DNA of 64,000 bases from Piscinibacterium candidicorallinum. GTDB taxonomy: Bacteria; Pseudomonadota; Gammaproteobacteria; Burkholderiales; Burkholderiaceae_C. Shown here one piece after another: positions 60,825-64,000 of this stretch. The stretch is taken from assembly GCF_047549485.1 (NCBI RefSeq), contig NZ_CP180191.1, forward strand, positions 1,116,001-1,180,000, read 5' to 3'. Under the pieces are notes generated by a model. That model was not told the DNA's origin. It did not search any database and saw only the letters and a list, made by a program, of their open reading frames with translations. The position numbers and the translations under genes are program-made. Every line of letters begins with the position of its first letter. Within the stretch, counting starts at the first letter, position 1.

Positions 60825-61556
60825 TCAGATCAGCCGGCTTTGCTGTTGCACCAGTTCGCGCAGCAGCGGCACGGTAATGGGGCGCTTGCGTTGCATGGCG
60901 TAGGTATCGAGCGCATCGATGGCGCGCATCAGGCTGCCCATGTCGCGCGCAAAGCGGTTCAGCAGCCAGGGCACCACGTCCGGCGAGATGCTCAGGCCGC
61001 GTTCGGCCACGCGCTTGGCCACGGCGGCCTGGGCCTGCTCATCCGTGAGCGGTGACAGGCCAAAGACCAGGCCCCAACCGAGCCGCGTGCGCAGGTCTTC
61101 ACGCAGCACGGCCTGGGCCACCGGCGCGGACAGACTGGCCAGCACGTGCGGCCGGCCCTGCTCGCGGCAGCGGTTGTAGAGGTTGAACAGCACCTGCTGC
61201 TGCCAGTCATTGAAGCGGTCCACATCGTCTGCAGCCACCAGAGGGGCGTGGCCAGCGGCTTCAAACGCCGCGCGGCTGGCCACTGGGCTGAGCAATTGCC
61301 CGTCATGGGCCACAGCCGCATTGAGCAGATGGGTCTTGCCGCTGCCGCGGGGGCCCCAGAGCGTGATGAAAGGCGCCACGGGCAGGCGGCCGGCGGTCTG
61401 GTCAGCAATCAGCTGCTGCAGCGCATGCAGGGCGGTGTCGTTGGCGCCCGGCAGAAAGTTGTCAAACGTGGGGGCGGGCGGCGGGCCGAGATCCAGCAGC
61501 AGCTGCCCGGCGGCCAGCTCTGCGAACACAGGCGCGTCCGCGGGGTCATCCATCAT
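60825..61556 (-). CDS. hda: DnaA regulatory inactivator Hda
   Basis: 243 residues, AAA+ domain only, related to DnaA domain III. Hda stimulates ATP hydrolysis by DnaA after replication starts. Visible are the N-terminal QLLLDLGPPPAPTFDNF with a clamp-binding-like QLLLDL, Walker A WGPRGSGKTHLL, Walker B-like LVAADDVDRF and an Arg-rich helix LREDLRTRLGWG. The ATG at 61556 overlaps the stop of the upstream permease gene (ATGA). Confidence 0.9.
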   Translation of the reverse strand: MMDDPADAPVFAELAAGQLLLDLGPPPAPTFDNFLPGANDTALHALQQLIADQTAGRLPVAPFITLWGPRGSGKTHLLNAAVAHDGQLLSPVASRAAFEAAGHAPLVAADDVDRFNDWQQQVLFNLYNRCREQGRPHVLASLSAPVAQAVLREDLRTRLGWGLVFGLSPLTDEQAQAAVAKRVAERGLSISPDVVPWLLNRFARDMGSLMRAIDALDTYAMQRKRPITVPLLRELVQQQSRLI

Positions 61557-62761
61557 TGCGAGCGGGTGTAGAAGTCCGAGTTGCGGTAGCTGCCGTACAG
61601 GCGGCGCAGCGCCACGGCGATCACGGCCGACACCGGCAGGGCGATCAGCACGCCCACAAAGCCAAAGAGCTGGCCGAAGGCCATGAGCGCAAAGATCACT
61701 ACCAGCGGGTGCAGGCCGATGCGCTCACCCACCAGGCGCGGCGTGAGCACAAAGCTTTCCAGCAGCTGGCCGAAGCCGTAGATCACGGCCACGGCCACAA
61801 AACCATAGACCGAGCCGAACTGCAGCAGCGCAGCCATGAGCGCCAGCACCAGGCCCAGCGCAAAGCCCAGGTAGGGAATGAACACCAGCAGCCCGGTCAG
61901 GATGCCCACCGGCAGCGCCACCGAGAAGCCGGCCACCGCCAGGGCCGCGCTGTAGTAGATGGCCAGGGCCAGCATCACGGACAGCTGCCCGCGCAGGAAC
62001 TGGGCGAGCAGGTCGTCAATCTCGCGAGCAATGCCGCTGGTCTGGCCCTGCCAGCGCTGCGGCACGAGACCATGCACCTTGGCGACCCAGTTGGGCCAGC
62101 TGTCCAGCACATAGAACACCACCAGTGGCAGCAGCAGCAGGGTGCCCAGCCAGCCAACCACGGCCAGCCCGCCGGACATGACGGAGTTGACCAGCTTGGT
62201 CGCCGCGTCCTTGTCAAAGGTGTCCATGACGAGCGTGCGGAAGGTACCGGCATCGAGCTGGATCTGCGTGCCCAGCATCTGGTTGAGCTTGGGAATCAGC
62301 ACCTGATTGACCCGGTCCACCACATTGGGCAGCTGGTTGCGCATGAGTTCGGCCTGCTGGGCGATCACCGGCACCAGAATCAGCACCAGCAGCAGCATGG
62401 CCAGCAGCGCTACGCTGATCATCACCAGAGACGCCCAGGTGCGGTTGAAGCGGTGCCGCTGCATCCACTCCACGCCCGGATTGAGCATGTAGGCCAGCAC
62501 GATGCCGGCCACGAAGGGCGCCAGGATGGGCGAGAGCAGCCACAGCACCCAAAGCAGCGCCGCCCCCACGCCCGCCCAGAACAGGGCCTGCCTGGTCTGC
62601 GGGCGCATGGCGGCCAGCAGACCCGGGGCGCTCGGCGTGTGCTCCGGCTCAGTCGCGCGGCTTTCGGCAGCCGCAGAAGGCGCATCGGCCGGCGCCTGCT
62701 CCGGGCTTGGCACAGCATCGGTCGGGCCGGGGGCGTCCTCGCGGTCGGGTCCTTGGGTCAT
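61553..62761 (-). CDS. AI-2E family (PerM-type) transporter
   Basis: 402 residues with about eight membrane helices after a Pro/Ala/Glu-rich cytosolic N-terminus of about 55 residues. Conserved: ILAPFVAGIVLAYMLNPGVEWMQR, IPYLGFALGLVLA and LTPRLVGERIGLHPLVVIFALMAFGQLFGFVGVLIALP. The family includes autoinducer-2 exporters and Na+/H+ antiporters. It is divergent from purM with 110 bp between, and first in the run hda-HAD-pcnB-folK. Confidence 0.92.
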   Translation of the reverse strand: MTQGPDREDAPGPTDAVPSPEQAPADAPSAAAESRATEPEHTPSAPGLLAAMRPQTRQALFWAGVGAALLWVLWLLSPILAPFVAGIVLAYMLNPGVEWMQRHRFNRTWASLVMISVALLAMLLLVLILVPVIAQQAELMRNQLPNVVDRVNQVLIPKLNQMLGTQIQLDAGTFRTLVMDTFDKDAATKLVNSVMSGGLAVVGWLGTLLLLPLVVFYVLDSWPNWVAKVHGLVPQRWQGQTSGIAREIDDLLAQFLRGQLSVMLALAIYYSAALAVAGFSVALPVGILTGLLVFIPYLGFALGLVLALMAALLQFGSVYGFVAVAVIYGFGQLLESFVLTPRLVGERIGLHPLVVIFALMAFGQLFGFVGVLIALPVSAVIAVALRRLYGSYRNSDFYTRSQ

Positions 62762-62871
62762 GGGGCCTAAAATTGGCGGTTTCGGGTTGGGTGCGGATTA
62801 TCCCGCACCGCGTCATGGCTTCTGAAGCCGGTCGCGCCAGCCTCCACGCCCCTTCTCACAAGACCCCGCGC

Positions 62872-63930
62872 ATGTCCAACTCCAATCCGTCTACCCCGCA
62901 ATCCATGACCTACGCCCAGGCCGGGGTGGATATCGAAGCCGGTGACGCGCTGGTCGAGCGCATCAAGCCCTTTGCCAAGCGCACCATGCGTCCGGAAGTG
63001 CTGGGCGGCATCGGCGGCTTTGGCGCGCTGATGAGCCTGCCGTCCAAGTACAAGGAGCCGATCCTCGTCAGCGGCACGGACGGCGTGGGCACCAAGCTCA
63101 AGCTGGCCTTCGCGCTGAACAAGCACGACACCGTCGGCCAGGACCTCGTGGCCATGAGCGTCAACGACGTGCTGGTGCAAGGCGCCGAGCCGCTGTTCTT
63201 CCTGGACTACTTCGCCTGCGGCAAGCTCGATGTGGATACCGCCGCCACCGTGATCCAGGGCATCGCACGCGGCTGCGAGCTGGCCGGCTGCGCGCTGATT
63301 GGCGGCGAAACCGCCGAGATGCCCGGCATGTACCCGGTGGGCGAGTACGACCTCGCCGGTTTCTGCGTGGGCGTGGTGGAGAAGGCCAGGATCATCGACG
63401 GCAAGAGCGTGGCCGAAGGCGACGTGGTGTTGGGTCTCGCGTCCAGCGGCGCGCACTCGAATGGCTACTCGCTCGTGCGCAAGATTCTCGAGAAGAGCAA
63501 GCTCGACCCCCTCGCACCGCTGCTTGGCACCGACAAGCCCCTGCGCGACACCCTGCTCGAACCCACCCGCATTTACGTGAAGCAGGTGCTCAACGTGATG
63601 GCCAAGGTGAACCTGAAGGCCATGGCGCATATCACCGGCGGCGGGCTGACCGAGAACATCCCCCGCGTGCTGCCCGAAGGCATGACCGCCGAGCTGGACG
63701 GCAAGAGCTGGCCGCGCAGCGCCCTGTTCAAGTGGCTGCAGGCCGAAGGCAATGTGGCGGACCACGAGATGCACCGCACCTTCAACTGCGGCATCGGCTT
63801 CGTGGTGGTGGTGTCGCCGCAGGACGCGGATGCCGCCATGGCCGCCTTTGCGGCCGAGGGCGAGCAGGTCTACCGCATCGGCCAGATCCGCAAGAGCGCG
63901 GCTGGCGAAGCACCGACCGTCGTTCGCTAA
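62872..63930 (+). CDS. purM: Phosphoribosylformylglycinamidine cyclo-ligase
   Basis: 352 residues. It closes the imidazole ring to form AIR in purine synthesis. Conserved: YAQAGVDIEAGDALVERIKP, LVSGTDGVGTKLKLAF, VAMSVNDVLVQGAEPLFFLDYFACGKL, ALIGGETAEMPGMY and HITGGGLTENIPRVLP. ATG 62872 is chosen because the family N-terminus starts there; the frame is open upstream. It is divergent from the AI-2E gene, as usual in Burkholderiales. Confidence 0.97.
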   Translation: MSNSNPSTPQSMTYAQAGVDIEAGDALVERIKPFAKRTMRPEVLGGIGGFGALMSLPSKYKEPILVSGTDGVGTKLKLAFALNKHDTVGQDLVAMSVNDVLVQGAEPLFFLDYFACGKLDVDTAATVIQGIARGCELAGCALIGGETAEMPGMYPVGEYDLAGFCVGVVEKARIIDGKSVAEGDVVLGLASSGAHSNGYSLVRKILEKSKLDPLAPLLGTDKPLRDTLLEPTRIYVKQVLNVMAKVNLKAMAHITGGGLTENIPRVLPEGMTAELDGKSWPRSALFKWLQAEGNVADHEMHRTFNCGIGFVVVVSPQDADAAMAAFAAEGEQVYRIGQIRKSAAGEAPTVVR

Positions 63931-63938
63931 GCCCACGG

Positions 63939-64000
63939 ATGTTCACGGGCATCGTCCAGGGCGTGGCCCATGTGGTCGCCGTCACAGAACGGCCCGGCCT
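63939..64000 (+). CDS. ribE: Riboflavin synthase alpha chain, N-terminal start
   Basis: The first 20 codons before the window edge: MFTGIVQGVAHVVAVTERPG. MFTGIVQG is the near-invariant start of riboflavin synthase, which dismutates two lumazines to riboflavin. It lies 8 bp after purM and is likely co-transcribed with it. Confidence 0.88.
   Translation, partial: MFTGIVQGVAHVVAVTERPG

Noticed and set aside
61556..62770. 404-codon plus-strand frame opposite the AI-2E permease gene
   Set aside because: It is rich in His and Gln with no membrane or domain pattern, the typical antisense of a hydrophobic protein gene.

Overview
The window looks like a chromosomal segment of a high-GC betaproteobacterium, most likely of the order Burkholderiales. 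This rests on gene order more than on any single gene. The blocks smr-trxB-ftsK-lolA-rarA, yajC-secD-secF, pmbA/darP-mog, queA-tgt and purM/perM-hda-HAD-pcnB-folK-dgk-panC are the usual layouts of that group, and the proteins read as betaproteobacterial. No integrase, transposase, phage gene or CRISPR array is visible.

Layout. 1-3.2 kb: start of an Xaa-Pro aminopeptidase gene, a voltage-gated-type K+ channel, a DUF2189 membrane protein, a Crp/Fnr-type regulator and a small DUF2892 membrane protein with a perfect Crp-like palindrome in front of it. 3.4-10.2 kb: Smr protein, thioredoxin reductase, FtsK, LolA, a periplasmic thioredoxin-fold protein and RarA. 10.2-15.6 kb: DUF418 protein, glutathione S-transferase, PurB, a GNAT protein, cytochrome c' and a b-type cytochrome. 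15.7-23.2 kb: the SecDF-YajC export complex, an AlgZ/AlgR-like two-component pair and ArgH. 23.5-27.3 kb: a TRAP transporter whose binding-protein gene faces its permease genes. 27.6-34.7 kb: PmbA, DarP, Mog, a carboxylesterase, TerC, Tgt and QueA. 34.75-35.24 kb: a tRNA-Leu(CAA) gene followed by repeated copies of its own 3' end and terminator.

35.75-52.2 kb is the most striking part: five consecutive co-directional genes for exported proteins. Two glycine-rich proteins of about 817 residues share identical C-terminal halves. A 2353-residue protein is built mainly from 6.4 copies of a 246-residue unit, encoded by apparently perfect 738-bp tandem DNA repeats. A 1097-residue predicted outer-membrane beta-barrel overlaps it by 4 bp. 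An OmpA-type lipoprotein ends the set. I read this as one cell-surface assembly: glycine-rich and DUF11/SdrD-like structural proteins, an outer-membrane anchor or export partner, and a peptidoglycan tether. I recognise no characterised system with this layout.

52.5-64 kb: arginase and ornithine aminotransferase with a divergent LysR regulator, then a compact minus-strand housekeeping block (PanC, deoxynucleoside kinase, FolK, PcnB, HAD phosphatase, Hda, AI-2E family permease), and divergent purM with the start of the riboflavin synthase gene.

A family of short non-coding elements with inverted-repeat ends is scattered between genes (full or partial copies near 3.2, 14.8, 26.1, 30.9, 32.4, 52.3 and 55.9 kb).
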